Assembly: GCA_023259065.1 (NCBI GenBank)
Contig: JAHFQY010000005.1
Coordinates: 44,847-88,266, forward strand
Source: Nitrosomonadales bacterium
GTDB lineage: Bacteria; Pseudomonadota; Gammaproteobacteria; Burkholderiales; Gallionellaceae
Direction: 5' to 3'
DNA: 43,420 nucleotides
In this document: piece by piece, positions 1-11,319 of the stretch
How the letters are laid out: the number at the start of each line of letters is the position of its first letter
Numbering within the stretch: position 1 is the stretch's first letter
Notes under the pieces: model-generated
Told to the model about the DNA's origin: nothing
Databases searched by the model: none
What the model saw: only the letters and a program-made list of their open reading frames with translations
Position numbers and translations under genes: made by a program

Positions 1-343
1 GTCCGTGAGTGCACCTGAAAAGCTGTACGCATCCAGGCAGCTTTCGATATACAAGAGGTACGCCACCCCAACTCCACAACTTCTGATGAGTTTCGGCGAA
101 TGTCGGATCATCTTCAGGGCTATCTGCTATATAGATAAAGGCTTGAGCAACGGACGGTTTCTCATTACGTTCTGCCTCAAAGAACACAGCGGTTGCGCCA
201 TAATCGCGCGCTTTTTCCATCATGACCACCTCTTCTGGTGGTCGACCGTCGCGCTTATAGCCTCGCACTTGGACGAGACCATCCAGCGGCATGCTACTTT
301 CAGCGCCGTCGAGGTCGTTCCACCATTGTTGGAGGTTACTCAT
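1..343 (-). CDS. N-terminal part of an unidentified protein, possibly a large DNA-methyltransferase-type protein (runs off the window)
   Basis: An open minus-strand frame starts with ATG at 343 and continues without a stop to the left edge, giving about 114 residues. It starts MSNLQQWWNDLDGAESS and includes KARDYGATAVFFEA and KLWSWGGVPLVYRKLPG. The composition looks like a genuine soluble protein, whereas the opposite-strand frame here does not. It lies 43 bp downstream of ettA in the same direction, and no good Shine-Dalgarno precedes the ATG. The WSWGGVPLVYRK-type segment reminds me of the N-terminus of large N-6 DNA methylase-like or restriction-related proteins, but that is memory of a pattern and no catalytic motif is visible. 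The rest of the gene is outside the window. Confidence 0.6.
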   Translation of the reverse strand, partial: MSNLQQWWNDLDGAESSMPLDGLVQVRGYKRDGRPPEEVVMMEKARDYGATAVFFEAERNEKPSVAQAFIYIADSPEDDPTFAETHQKLWSWGGVPLVYRKLPGCVQLFRCTHG

Positions 344-386
344 AGCTAAATATCACTAATTAACCAAATAATGGACTGTCCCATTC

Positions 387-2051
<1,665 letters not shown>

Positions 2052-2233
2052 GGTGTTTATTCAGTGCTAATGGGAAAGGTGGAAGCTTACCGCAGAGCGC
2101 GTGTTTTTGGGAGGCATTAAGCCATGCTCAACAGCTCCATACACTGGCACTTCCCAAGGATTACGCGCTTCTATACTATGAACGAGGATGCAAACCGCAG
2201 GCTGTGGCAGCTCATTTGGGAGTGTAAAGACCA

Positions 2234-3886
2234 ATGTTTTCCTGGATCAAGAAACTGGATGGCAAACCCGACCACCCCATGGCCGACATGGCCGCAGCCA
2301 AGGCCTTGCTGGCCGACCTGCCCGAAAACGACCCGCTCAAGGCCCTGGCGGAGATCACCTCCTGGCTGGTTTCAATCAATGACACCCCAAGTTTCCGCAC
2401 CGAGCGCCGCATCAGCATCGTGATGCTGCTGGATGAAACCGCGCAGCCCTTTCACGCCGAGCTGCTGCGCGAATACCTGGGCACACCGCATTTGCAGGAT
2501 TTTCACGGCATGTATTTGTGGCAGGGCGTGCATGCCTATATGAAGGCGCTAGGCGACGCTTATGGGCTGTGTGCACAGGAATGCCAGCAGGCGGAAAAGC
2601 TGCCCCTGCCCTTGCGCGAAATTGTTCCTGTCATTTACGTCAGGCTGATACGCAGCATTGCCGAGCAGATGAAGCTGGAATTGATGCGCTATATCGAGGT
2701 TGAGCAGTCGGTATGGCAACAGTTGTATGCGACTTACCAGATGGCCGAAGCCAACCAGATGGTGAACGCCATGGTGTACGCCTACACCGGCCACGCCATC
2801 CACACCTGCCCGCAGCGCGAGCTGCTGCGCGCACTGGTTGTGTATATTTCCTCGCCGGCAACCCTGGCGCCCAACCAGATTGAAGTGGGCTACCGCATCA
2901 GCGCGCGCATGGTCAGCTACTTTGACATGAAGGAGCAGCCGGCGGCTGACTGCCCCTATGTCATTGATCTTGCCAATCCGGGTGCGCCCAGGCATGTAGA
3001 TGCGCAACTGCAGGCCACACCGGGCATGCGCTTCTTCGGCGCACTGAGGGCGGTTCCCAAGGTGGAAGAAATTGCCCACCAGAACGAGCGCGGCGCGCTC
3101 AAGGAGGAAAACCGTTTCGGCAACGAGTTTTCACCGGACGGCAAGCTGACCGTGCTCAAACATCTGCAAACCTACTGGGGCATCGAGCAGCCGCACCGCC
3201 ACCAGGAGCGCCGTGACATCAATGTTGCCATCGATGTGATCCACACTTTCAAGACCATCGCCAATCTGGTGCCGCATATCGAGCCTGGGCATATGGAAAA
3301 TCTTTCCGAAAAAGATGCGGCCATGCTCCAAGAGCAAGCCAAGATCAGCCTGACAGATGAGAAGATAGACTACACCACGGAAACCTGGGCGGTGCTGGAT
3401 GCCAGCAGCGGCGGCGTGGGCGGCATCATGCCCCGGAGCGCGGGCGCCTGGGGCAAGGTGGGGGCGCTGTGCGGCCTCAAGGCCAAGGAAAACAGCCAGT
3501 GGTGGACAGGCATGATCCGCCGCATCAAAACCGATGCGCAAGGCAAGGTGCATGTGGGCATTGAAATCCTGGCCAAGAAACCCCTGGCCGTGTGGATGCG
3601 CATCCTCGGCAAGGGTGCGGAGCGGGTGTCCAACTGGGAAAGCAGCTCGGGTTCCTTTAGCTATGATTACCTGCATGTCATCCTGCTGCCCGATGCACAC
3701 AACTCCTATTTGAACGCCACCATGCTGATGCAGTCGGGAAGCTATGTTGCCGATCAGATATACGAAATGATGATGGGCGAAAAAAGCCGCAGCATCAAAC
3801 TTACCGCCCTGCTGGCCGAGGGCGAAGACTATGAGCAGGTGAGCTTTCAATGGGTGGACTCAACCCATAACAAGCCCGCCAGCTAA
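2234..3886 (+). CDS. Conserved hypothetical protein with C-terminal PilZ-like domain
   Basis: This is a soluble 550-residue protein with no signal peptide or membrane helix. The N-terminal 400 residues look mostly helical and I do not recognise them. The C-terminal part carries DASSGG (about residue 390), which fits the D/N-x-S-x-x-G half of the PilZ c-di-GMP motif. It is followed by VGALCGLKAKENSQWWTG and VHVGIEIL, the beta-strand pattern of PilZ domains. The upstream RxxxR half of the motif is not visible; that position reads roughly KIDYTTET. The domain may therefore be a degenerate PilZ or one that binds without the canonical arginines. The gene is followed by pgm about 39 bp downstream on the same strand, so co-transcription is plausible. 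The product may be a c-di-GMP or cell-envelope related adaptor; this is inference. Confidence 0.7.
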   Translation: MFSWIKKLDGKPDHPMADMAAAKALLADLPENDPLKALAEITSWLVSINDTPSFRTERRISIVMLLDETAQPFHAELLREYLGTPHLQDFHGMYLWQGVHAYMKALGDAYGLCAQECQQAEKLPLPLREIVPVIYVRLIRSIAEQMKLELMRYIEVEQSVWQQLYATYQMAEANQMVNAMVYAYTGHAIHTCPQRELLRALVVYISSPATLAPNQIEVGYRISARMVSYFDMKEQPAADCPYVIDLANPGAPRHVDAQLQATPGMRFFGALRAVPKVEEIAHQNERGALKEENRFGNEFSPDGKLTVLKHLQTYWGIEQPHRHQERRDINVAIDVIHTFKTIANLVPHIEPGHMENLSEKDAAMLQEQAKISLTDEKIDYTTETWAVLDASSGGVGGIMPRSAGAWGKVGALCGLKAKENSQWWTGMIRRIKTDAQGKVHVGIEILAKKPLAVWMRILGKGAERVSNWESSSGSFSYDYLHVILLPDAHNSYLNATMLMQSGSYVADQIYEMMMGEKSRSIKLTALLAEGEDYEQVSFQWVDSTHNKPAS

Positions 3887-5557
<1,671 letters not shown>

Positions 5558-5662
5558 GCACCCCACCCTGCGTCATTGGCCACGCATCATTGGCCAAGCA
5601 TTATCGGAAGGCAAGGCATTGCCAGCTTCAAGCCGTTTAGCCTGGAAGGCATTCGCCAAGCT

Positions 5663-5974
5663 TCACTTTGCCTTCCCTGTGTCTGATACGCGGATAACCT
5701 CCCCCTCAATTACCTCACCTTTAAACACACTCTCCTTGGCCGCAGCTCCTTCCCTCATCACATCGTGAAGAGGGTGGTTGCGCATCTGTTTGCGCAGGTA
5801 ACGCGTCTTCCACATGAGATAAGCCCAGGCTAGTGTGCCAACCAGCAGGATGAGCGCAATCACCACCATTGAGAACATCAATGCCAGACTGATCATTGCA
5901 ACGGTTGCAACGACAGCGACCAGCTTGCGCAAGAGATTGGGAATACTTGCAGGATTATTCGGGAGATTTTTCAT
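5663..5974 (-). CDS. Small membrane protein of unknown function
   Basis: About 103 residues (107 if an in-frame TTG at 5986 is used). A hydrophobic stretch of about 45 residues (LVAVVATVAMISLALMFSMV onward) can form two closely spaced membrane helices. It is followed by a basic segment (KTRYLRKQMRN) and a polar tail with FKGEVIEGEVIRV. The upstream gene stops at 5996, only 9 bp before the TTG, so the two are very probably one transcript and may be translationally coupled. Neither candidate start has a good ribosome binding site. I do not recognise a family. The pairing with the alanine-rich repeat protein suggests this could be its membrane partner; that is inference. The 105 bp between this gene and the end of pgm (5558-5662) hold only a short CATTGGCCA direct repeat. 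Confidence 0.7.
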   Translation of the reverse strand: MKNLPNNPASIPNLLRKLVAVVATVAMISLALMFSMVVIALILLVGTLAWAYLMWKTRYLRKQMRNHPLHDVMREGAAAKESVFKGEVIEGEVIRVSDTGKAK

Positions 5975-5995
5975 CAGTTCATTCAAGCCGGGGCA

Positions 5996-7156
5996 TTACT
6001 CGGTCGCGAAAGGCCATACCGGCTCAGGCGGCGCCATGGCGGCTTTTCTGGCTTCCGCCTCGGCCTTTTTCAGGGCGGCTGCGGCCTTGCGAGCTGCTGC
6101 CTGTTCCTGTGCAATGGCTTTCGCCTGGGCGGCGGCAGCCCTTTTGACTTCTGCTTCCGCCTTCCTGGCTGCCGCCAGTTCGAGTGCAGCCTGCTTCGCC
6201 TGCTCGGCAGCCAATTTTCTCGCGGCTGCGGCTTCTTGAGCTGCTATTTTGCGTGCTTCGGCTTCTGCTTTTTTCAGCGCTGCCGCTTCCATTGCGGCTT
6301 GCTTTCTTGCCTCGGCTTCTGCCTTGCGGGCAGCCGCTTCCTGCTCGGCCGCCAGCTTTCTGGCTTCTGCTTCAGCTTTTTTCTGTGCTGCTGCTTCTGC
6401 AGCCGCTTTTTTCCTGGCTTCGGCCTCGGCCATTCTTACAGCGGCGGCCTGCTCGGCAGCTAATTTTCTGGCTTCCGCCTCAGCTTTTTTCAATGCTGCG
6501 GCTTCTTCAGCGGCACGCTTTTTTGCTTCGGCTTCCGCCTTCTTGGCCGCTGCTGCCTGTTCTGCGGCAAGCTTCCTGGCCTCTGCTTCGGCTTTTTTCA
6601 TCGCCGAGGCTTCTGCTGCAGCTTTTTGCTTGGCTTCAGCAGCGGCTTTCTTGGCAGCGGCTGCCTGTTCTGCTGCAAGTTTTCTCGCTTCTGCTTCGGC
6701 CTGCTTCTTTGCCGCTGCTTCTTCAGCGGCTATTCTCCTGGCCTCAGCCAGTGCCTGTTTGGCAGCTGCCGCTTCCAATGCGCGTTGCCTGGCCAATTCT
6801 GCAGCGAGTCTTTTGGCCTCTGCGGCTTCCTGCGCAGCCATGATCCTGGCCTGCCTGGCTGCTTCTGCCTCGGCACGCATTTGCTCTCCGGCTTCTTGTG
6901 CCGCGCGCATTTCCTGTTCGCTGATTAACTTTTGCGCTGCTGCCTGTTCCTGTGCTGTCCTGGCTTTAAGCGCAGCCTGTTCTTTTTGGGCTGCTATTTG
7001 TTGTTTTGCTTCCAGCGCCTGCCTTGCTTCAGCATAGGCAGCATCGGCGGACAGCATCAATTTATTGGCGAGGGCTAAATTTTTCTCTGCAGCGGCTGCG
7101 TTTTTTGCAGTGCGAATTTCATTTGCCGTCAATTTAACCTTCTTCACCTCAGACAT
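5996..7156 (-). CDS. Alanine-rich 18-residue-repeat helical protein
   Basis: A 386-residue protein made almost entirely of Ala, Glu, Lys, Arg and Gln. It begins MSEVKKVKLTANEIRTAKN and ends PPEPVWPFATE. There is no signal peptide or membrane helix. From about residue 135 to 314 it consists of ten consecutive units of exactly 18 residues. A typical unit is AEAEARKLAAEQAAAAKK, and KLAAEQ-type units alternate with KKRAAEE-type units. The rest is similar but irregular. The pattern predicts one very long, nearly straight helix or coiled coil. The ATG at 7156 is preceded by an excellent GAGGAGG, so a longer TTG start at 7174 is unlikely. A TATAAT lies upstream at 7229-7234. Low-complexity similarity to TolA-type central helices is expected but does not establish function. 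A small membrane protein follows directly. Confidence 0.85.
   Translation of the reverse strand: MSEVKKVKLTANEIRTAKNAAAAEKNLALANKLMLSADAAYAEARQALEAKQQIAAQKEQAALKARTAQEQAAAQKLISEQEMRAAQEAGEQMRAEAEAARQARIMAAQEAAEAKRLAAELARQRALEAAAAKQALAEARRIAAEEAAAKKQAEAEARKLAAEQAAAAKKAAAEAKQKAAAEASAMKKAEAEARKLAAEQAAAAKKAEAEAKKRAAEEAAALKKAEAEARKLAAEQAAAVRMAEAEARKKAAAEAAAQKKAEAEARKLAAEQEAAARKAEAEARKQAAMEAAALKKAEAEARKIAAQEAAAARKLAAEQAKQAALELAAARKAEAEVKRAAAAQAKAIAQEQAAARKAAAALKKAEAEARKAAMAPPEPVWPFATE
6215..6754 (-). repeat. 54-bp tandem coding repeats (ten units) in the alanine-rich gene
   Basis: Ten in-frame units of 54 bp encode 18 residues each, with the AEAEA-like start at residues 135, 153, 171, 189, 207, 225, 243, 261, 279 and 297. 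The spacing is exactly 18 each time. Units alternate in two flavours, giving a 108-bp higher-order period. The DNA is less regular than the protein, which suggests selection on the residue pattern rather than very recent expansion. Confidence 0.85.
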
Positions 7157-7246
7157 CCAATCCTCCTCGATCAAACGATTATTCAGTTCACAAACATTAC
7201 AGCACGAAACATAAGCGCATTTCCGCTCATTATAAAATACACCGCA

Positions 7247-7711
7247 TCAAATCCCCTCTTCCGAATCCGACAGTTTCATCACCTTGAAAATCACCTCCAT
7301 GGAGAACCCGCGTGATTGCAGGAAGCGTATCTGTTTGGCTTTTTCTTTGGGGTCTTGCGGAGGGAATGCGAACTTTTTTTGCCACACTACGCGTGCAGCT
7401 TCCAGTTCGCCTTGCTTCAGGTCTGGCAACACCGAGCTGATCATATCGTCGCTGATGCCTTTTTGTCTTAGCTCATGCGCAATGCGCTGGGTGCCAAAAC
7501 GGCTGCGGCGAATGCTGACGGTTTGTTCGAGCGCGCGGGCGTCAGACAGCCAGCCGCGCTTGACCAGATCATCCAGCACTGCTTCCACGTCATCGGCTTC
7601 TGTGACGTGGGGCAGGAGCTTGGCATGCATTTCGGCACGGCTGTATTCGCGTCGTGCCAAGGCTTGCATGGCACGGATACGCAGGCTGGGTTCAGTCCGC
7701 GGTTGTCTCAA
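7247..7711 (-). CDS. recX: RecX, regulator of RecA
   Basis: A 154-residue helical-repeat protein of the RecX family, which binds RecA filaments and inhibits their extension. Family features are [19 protein letters not shown] near the N-terminus, [38 protein letters not shown] and a C-terminal [17 protein letters not shown]. The TTG start at 7711 overlaps the last 20 bp of recA in another frame, which suggests translational coupling. Starting there keeps the PSLR-type N-terminus seen in the family; the next Met (MQALARREY) would cut it off. Confidence 0.93.
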   Translation of the reverse strand: MRQPRTEPSLRIRAMQALARREYSRAEMHAKLLPHVTEADDVEAVLDDLVKRGWLSDARALEQTVSIRRSRFGTQRIAHELRQKGISDDMISSVLPDLKQGELEAARVVWQKKFAFPPQDPKEKAKQIRFLQSRGFSMEVIFKVMKLSDSEEGI

Positions 7712-8777
7712 GGCTCTTTACGGCACTGGCCTTGGCTGCCTTGCCGGGTTTCTTGCTCTCGGCTTCCGGTGTTGCCGCATTGATACCGGCCACGCCCACT
7801 GCATCGCGTATCTTGTTTTCGATTTCAACGGCGATTTCCGGATGCTCTTTCAGGTAGATGCGCGCATTGTCCTTGCCCTGGCCGATCTTCTCGCCCTTGT
7901 AGGCGTACCAGGCGCCGGATTTCTCCACCAGCTTGTGCAGCACGCCGAGGTCGATAATTTCGCCTTCGCGTGAAATGCCCTCACCGTAGAGGATGTCGAA
8001 TTCAGCCTGCTGGAAGGGAGGAGCCACCTTGTTCTTCACCACTTTCACGCGTGTCTCGGAACCAATCACTTCATCGCCCTGCTTGATCGAGCCGGTACGG
8101 CGGATGTCCAGGCGCACCGAGGCGTAAAACTTGAGCGCGTTGCCGCCAGTGGTGGTTTCCGGGCTGCCGAACATCACGCCTATCTTCATGCGGATCTGGT
8201 TGATGAATATGACCGTGGTGTTGGAACGCTTGATGTTGCCGGTAAGCTTGCGCAGGGCCTGGCTCATCAAACGGGCATGCAAGCCCATCTGCGCATCGCC
8301 CATCTCGCCCTCGATTTCCGCCTTGGGAGTCAAGGCTGCAACCGAGTCCACCACCACGATATCCACCGAGGCGGAACGCACCAGCATGTCGACGATCTCC
8401 AGCGCCTGCTCGCCGTTGTCCGGCTGCGAAATCAGCAACTCGGAAACATTCACGCCCAGCTTCTGTGCATATTGAGGATCCAGCGCGTGTTCCGCGTCGA
8501 TAAAGGCTGCGGTGCCGCCCAGCTTCTGCATCTCGGCGATCACTTGCAGGGTCAGCGTGGTCTTGCCGGAAGATTCCGGGCCGTAGATTTCAATCACGCG
8601 GCCGCGCGGCAAGCCGCCCACGCCCAGCGCAATATCCAGCCCCAGCGAGCCGGTTGAAACCACATCGATGTCGCGTGCGATGTCATCATCGCCCAGGCGC
8701 ATGATCGAGCCTTTGCCGAACTGTTTTTCAATCTGGCTCAACGCTGCAGCGAGTGCCTTGCTCTTATTCTCATCCAT
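7692..8777 (-). CDS. recA: RecA recombinase
   Basis: A 361-residue protein acting in homologous recombination, DNA repair and LexA cleavage. Walker A GPESSGKT is at residues 66-73, with the usual [20 protein letters not shown] and [14 protein letters not shown] segments. There is no intein. The C-terminal tail is Lys/Ala-rich ([15 protein letters not shown]) rather than the strongly acidic tail of enteric RecA. The ATG at 8777 follows GAAGGGAATCTGAC, a good ribosome binding site. recX follows with overlap. Confidence 0.98.
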   Translation of the reverse strand: MDENKSKALAAALSQIEKQFGKGSIMRLGDDDIARDIDVVSTGSLGLDIALGVGGLPRGRVIEIYGPESSGKTTLTLQVIAEMQKLGGTAAFIDAEHALDPQYAQKLGVNVSELLISQPDNGEQALEIVDMLVRSASVDIVVVDSVAALTPKAEIEGEMGDAQMGLHARLMSQALRKLTGNIKRSNTTVIFINQIRMKIGVMFGSPETTTGGNALKFYASVRLDIRRTGSIKQGDEVIGSETRVKVVKNKVAPPFQQAEFDILYGEGISREGEIIDLGVLHKLVEKSGAWYAYKGEKIGQGKDNARIYLKEHPEIAVEIENKIRDAVGVAGINAATPEAESKKPGKAAKASAVKSLETTAD

Positions 8778-8808
8778 GTCAGATTCCCTTCAAAAAATTT
8801 GTGGAGGG

Positions 8809-8836
8809 ATTATGGCATATCAAATTGGTTTGTCAT
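8809..8836 (-). promoter_or_regulatory. Putative sigma-70 promoter of recA
   Basis: On the minus strand, an ATGACA -35 (8836-8831) and a CATAAT -10 (8814-8809) are separated by 16 bp, about 30 bp before the recA start. I looked for a CTGT-N8-ACAG LexA box and did not find a convincing one. Confidence 0.5.
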
Positions 8837-8941
8837 AGTACGATCGTTCTTTTTTTATTAATTATTTTAACAGTTTGATTTTTAATGGATATGTTTCATA
8901 TTTCAGTTGGGTTTCCGATATTCCTTGCCCATCCAATCAAG

Positions 8942-8977
8942 TTTTATTAATTTCTGTATTGACAGAAATTAATAAAA
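8942..8977. promoter_or_regulatory. Perfect palindromic operator upstream of the GbsR/MarR-like gene
   Basis: TTTTATTAATTTCTGT, spacer ATTG, then its exact reverse complement: 16-bp arms with no mismatch. The core TTTCTGT-N4-ACAGAAA recurs at 9559-9582. The arrangement fits a dimeric winged-helix regulator controlling its own promoter, since the -35 hexamer lies inside the palindrome. Confidence 0.85.
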
Positions 8978-8986
8978 TGTTAGGCT
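8959..8986 (+). promoter_or_regulatory. Putative promoter of the GbsR/MarR-like gene
   Basis: A consensus TTGACA (8959-8964) overlaps the operator centre. It is followed by a 16-bp spacer and TAGGCT (8981-8986), a weak -10. Transcription would start at about 8992-8994, at the ATG itself, so the mRNA may be leaderless. A bound regulator would cover the -35. Confidence 0.6.
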
Positions 8987-8993
8987 GCTCACC

Positions 8994-9518
8994 ATGAAAC
9001 TTTTACCTGTAAGCGAAAAATTTATTCTGCACTGGGGCGAGATGGGTTCACGCTGGGGAGTGAACCGTACCGTGGCTCAAATTCACGCCCTTTTGTATAT
9101 CGTGGGCAAGCCCATGCCTGCGGACGAAATTACCGAGACACTGGGGGTTGCGCGCTCCAATGTGTCCAACAGCCTGAAAGAACTGCAAGGATGGGGGCTG
9201 ATCAGCGTGGTGCACCTGATGGGCGACCGGCGCGACCATTTTGAAACCTCCACGGATGTATGGGCGCTGGCCCGCGCCATCTTCACCGAGCGCAAGCACC
9301 GCGAATTTGACCCGACTGTGGTTTTCCTGCGTGAGTGCCTGGACAGCAAGGATCTGAGCCAGGAAGACCTCGATGCACAAAAGCGCATCGCCGAAACCTT
9401 GCAGTTCATGGAAACTCTCAGTGCATGGGGCGATGAAATGCTGCGCCTGGAGCCTGCCACCATGGTCAAGGTGATGAAGCTGGGAGCAAAGATACAGAAG
9501 TTGCTACGCAGCAGTTGA
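8994..9518 (+). CDS. GbsR/MarR-family transcriptional regulator
   Basis: A 174-residue winged-helix protein. The sequence WGVNRTVAQIHALLYIVGKP, then MPADEITETLGVARSNVSNS, then LKELQGWGLI is the typical HTH region of the GbsR/MarR type (about residues 20-80). The C-terminal helices probably form the dimer interface. No ligand-binding residues can be assigned. It is transcribed in the same direction as the five-gene cluster that starts at 9604. Identical operator cores before both units imply that it represses itself and the cluster. It is divergent from recA. No Shine-Dalgarno precedes the ATG, in line with a possible leaderless message. Confidence 0.88.
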   Translation: MKLLPVSEKFILHWGEMGSRWGVNRTVAQIHALLYIVGKPMPADEITETLGVARSNVSNSLKELQGWGLISVVHLMGDRRDHFETSTDVWALARAIFTERKHREFDPTVVFLRECLDSKDLSQEDLDAQKRIAETLQFMETLSAWGDEMLRLEPATMVKVMKLGAKIQKLLRSS

Positions 9519-9558
9519 AGTTGGTGGCCGGGCAGCATCCGGCCTTATTTTGGCTCAC

Positions 9559-9589
9559 TTATTTCTGTTTATACAGAAATAACTATAAT
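9559..9589 (+). promoter_or_regulatory. Second operator plus -10 element before the DCC/SDR cluster
   Basis: TTATTTCTGT-TTAT-ACAGAAATAA (9559-9582) is a perfect palindrome with 10-bp arms and the same core as the operator at 8942-8977. It is followed immediately by a consensus TATAAT at 9584-9589. The -35 region, which has no good consensus, falls inside the palindrome, so binding should block the promoter. The predicted start near 9596 excludes the in-frame ATG at 9592 and supports the ATG at 9604. Confidence 0.8.
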
Positions 9590-9603
9590 AAATGGGGGTT
9601 GGC

Positions 9604-10041
9604 ATGAGCAACAATTATCCGTTAACGATTTACTACGACAGCAGCTGCCCCCTGTGCGACCAGGAAATGAGCCGGTTGAAACAACGCGACCAGTACGACA
9701 ATCTGCACCTGATCGATTGCTCCGCGCCTGATTTCATCCCTCCTCACGGCGCACCCGATGTCGCCAGCATGATGCAGTTGCTGCATGCGCAAACGTCGGA
9801 CGGGCAATGGGTCATCGGGGTGCCGGCATTTCAGCTGGCCTACGCCGGCGCGGGCTTCGGTTTCGTGTCCAACTGGCTGGAACGACCGCTGATCTCGCGC
9901 ATGATGCACAGGCTTTACCCGCTGATTGCCCGCAATCGCTATCTGATCCCGGGCTGGGTTGCTGGCGTCTGGTTCAACTATCTGGCGATCAGCGCAAACC
10001 GGCGCAGCCGGGCATGTGCAAACGGCCAATGCAAGATTTGA
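9604..10041 (+). CDS. DCC-family (DUF393) thiol-disulfide oxidoreductase-like protein
   Basis: About 145 residues. The N-terminus YYDSSCPLCDQEMSRLKQRD contains the DxxCPxC signature of the DUF393/DCC family (Cys15 and Cys18), which has a thioredoxin-like fold. These proteins are annotated as predicted thiol-disulfide oxidoreductases, but their substrates are largely unknown. Later VIGVPAFQLAYAGAGF and a basic tail with two more Cys-containing residues (SRACANGQCKI) are seen. First gene after the second operator. I prefer the ATG at 9604 over the one at 9592 because of the -10 position. A good GGAAAGGA precedes the next gene, 25 bp downstream. Confidence 0.85.
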   Translation: MSNNYPLTIYYDSSCPLCDQEMSRLKQRDQYDNLHLIDCSAPDFIPPHGAPDVASMMQLLHAQTSDGQWVIGVPAFQLAYAGAGFGFVSNWLERPLISRMMHRLYPLIARNRYLIPGWVAGVWFNYLAISANRRSRACANGQCKI

Positions 10042-10066
10042 TTATCAACCCTGGAAAGGAATTATC

Positions 10067-10456
10067 ATGGAACTGCAAATTCTGTTTTTGTCCATTTCAG
10101 TCGCGATCATTTTTCCACTTATCGCACTGCGTTACTTGAGCCAAGTGCTTCACTCCCTGTTGATGGATGTTTGTGGCAGCAACAACGCGGCCGATTTCTG
10201 GCTAAGGTGCATACACATCCTGGCAGTGACGGGCAGCCTGGTGCTGGTGATTGCCTGCGTACCCACTTACGATGGCGTGCATTGGCTCACGGTAATACGC
10301 AGCGTGCTGATCTGGACTTCTGCCGGAATCTTTCTGGCAGTGGCACTGGTGGCAAAATCTGTTTGGAGCAATGCAGTCAAGCCTGCCATTGAGGCTATAA
10401 ACAAATCTGCACGTTCACCATTACCTATGGAAACTCAATCAGGAGGCACAAAATGA
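10067..10456 (+). CDS. Small membrane protein of unknown function
   Basis: A 129-residue protein with about three hydrophobic helices: ILFLSISVAIIFPLIALRYL, HILAVTGSLVLVIACV and SVLIWTSAGIFLAVALVA. A polar tail ends METQSGGTK. The ATG at 10067 follows GGAAAGGAATTATC, a strong ribosome binding site. Its last codons contain the AGGAGG that serves the next gene, and the stop overlaps that gene's ATG by 4 bp, so it is clearly part of the operon. I do not recognise a family. Confidence 0.8.
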   Translation: MELQILFLSISVAIIFPLIALRYLSQVLHSLLMDVCGSNNAADFWLRCIHILAVTGSLVLVIACVPTYDGVHWLTVIRSVLIWTSAGIFLAVALVAKSVWSNAVKPAIEAINKSARSPLPMETQSGGTK

Positions 10457-11319
10457 AAATCCTGCTATGCGGTGCGTCCGGTTTTGTCGGCAGGCATCTT
10501 GAGGCTGCGCTGCTTGGGGCCGGGCACGAAGTGATACGCGGAGTGCGCCACCCTCGCAGTGCCAGAGATATCGCAATCGATTACCGTAACGATATCGACG
10601 TCCAAACCTGGCTGCCGCGCCTGGCTGGCATCGAGGCCGTGGTCAACGCAATCGGCGTGCTGCGCGACAGCCCGGCACAACCCATGTCACGCCTGCACGA
10701 TGCGGCGCCACGCGCCCTGTTTGCCGCTGCGGCGCAATGCGGGGTCAAGCGCATCGTGCAGATTTCCGCATTGGGCGCCGGTAGCGGTCTCAAGTTTCCC
10801 TATATGCAAACCAAGCAGGCGGCCGACGATTTCCTGCAGACGCTGAACCTGGACTGGGCAATCCTGCGCCCATCGCTGATCTATGGCGAGGATGGCGATA
10901 GCACCCGCATGTTCATGCTGCTGTCACGCATGCCGCTGCTGATGCTGCCGGAGGGTGGCAAGCAAATGGTGCAGCCTGTGCATGTGGACGATGTAGCGCA
11001 AGCCGTCGTGAATTTGCTCGCGCCAGGCTCTTCCCCGCAGCGCGGCATTATTGAATGCGTGGGCGCCGAAGCGGTTACCCTGGGCGGGCTGATATCCAGC
11101 TATCGCACTCAGCGCGGCGGCGGAGCCCCCCGGATATTGGCCGTTCCCGGCATTATGCTGAAGATGATGGCATGGCTGGGCGACCGCATCCCGGCCATGC
11201 CTGTGGGCTCTGATACTTTGGCCATGCTGGCAGCCGGCAGCAACGGCGATGCCGGCAAGTTCTCCAGGCTGCTGGGGCATGCACCACGCAGTTACCGGGA
11301 GTTTCTGCGTGAGCAATGA
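10453..11319 (+). CDS. NAD(P)-binding SDR/epimerase-like protein
   Basis: A 288-residue atypical short-chain dehydrogenase. It has an N-terminal Rossmann motif GASGFVGRHL (about residues 7-16), VVNAIGVLRD, then VKRIVQISALGAG and LDWAILRPSLIYGE, like NDUFA9 or NmrA-type proteins. The canonical YxxxK is not obvious: YMQTKQAADDF gives Y-x3-K, so catalysis is possible. In other bacteria such SDR domains occur fused to a C-terminal DoxX-like membrane domain. Here the DoxX-like gene overlaps this one by 11 bp, as if split. AGGAGG lies 8 bp before the ATG. Confidence 0.88.
   Translation: MKILLCGASGFVGRHLEAALLGAGHEVIRGVRHPRSARDIAIDYRNDIDVQTWLPRLAGIEAVVNAIGVLRDSPAQPMSRLHDAAPRALFAAAAQCGVKRIVQISALGAGSGLKFPYMQTKQAADDFLQTLNLDWAILRPSLIYGEDGDSTRMFMLLSRMPLLMLPEGGKQMVQPVHVDDVAQAVVNLLAPGSSPQRGIIECVGAEAVTLGGLISSYRTQRGGGAPRILAVPGIMLKMMAWLGDRIPAMPVGSDTLAMLAAGSNGDAGKFSRLLGHAPRSYREFLREQ

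Noticed and set aside
5-349. Plus-strand frame of 114 residues at the left edge
   Set aside because: The minus strand carries a more protein-like open frame over the same bases, starting at 343 after ettA in the same direction; the plus frame has no ribosome binding site.
6184-7037. Long plus-strand frames opposite the alanine-rich gene
   Set aside because: They are shadows of the low-complexity repeats (Ala/Ser or Phe/Leu runs) and have no ribosome binding site; the minus-strand gene has a strong one.
8837-8941. LexA/SOS box for recA
   Set aside because: CTGTTAAAATAATTAATA was considered, but the right half does not match a CTGT-N8-ACAG site.
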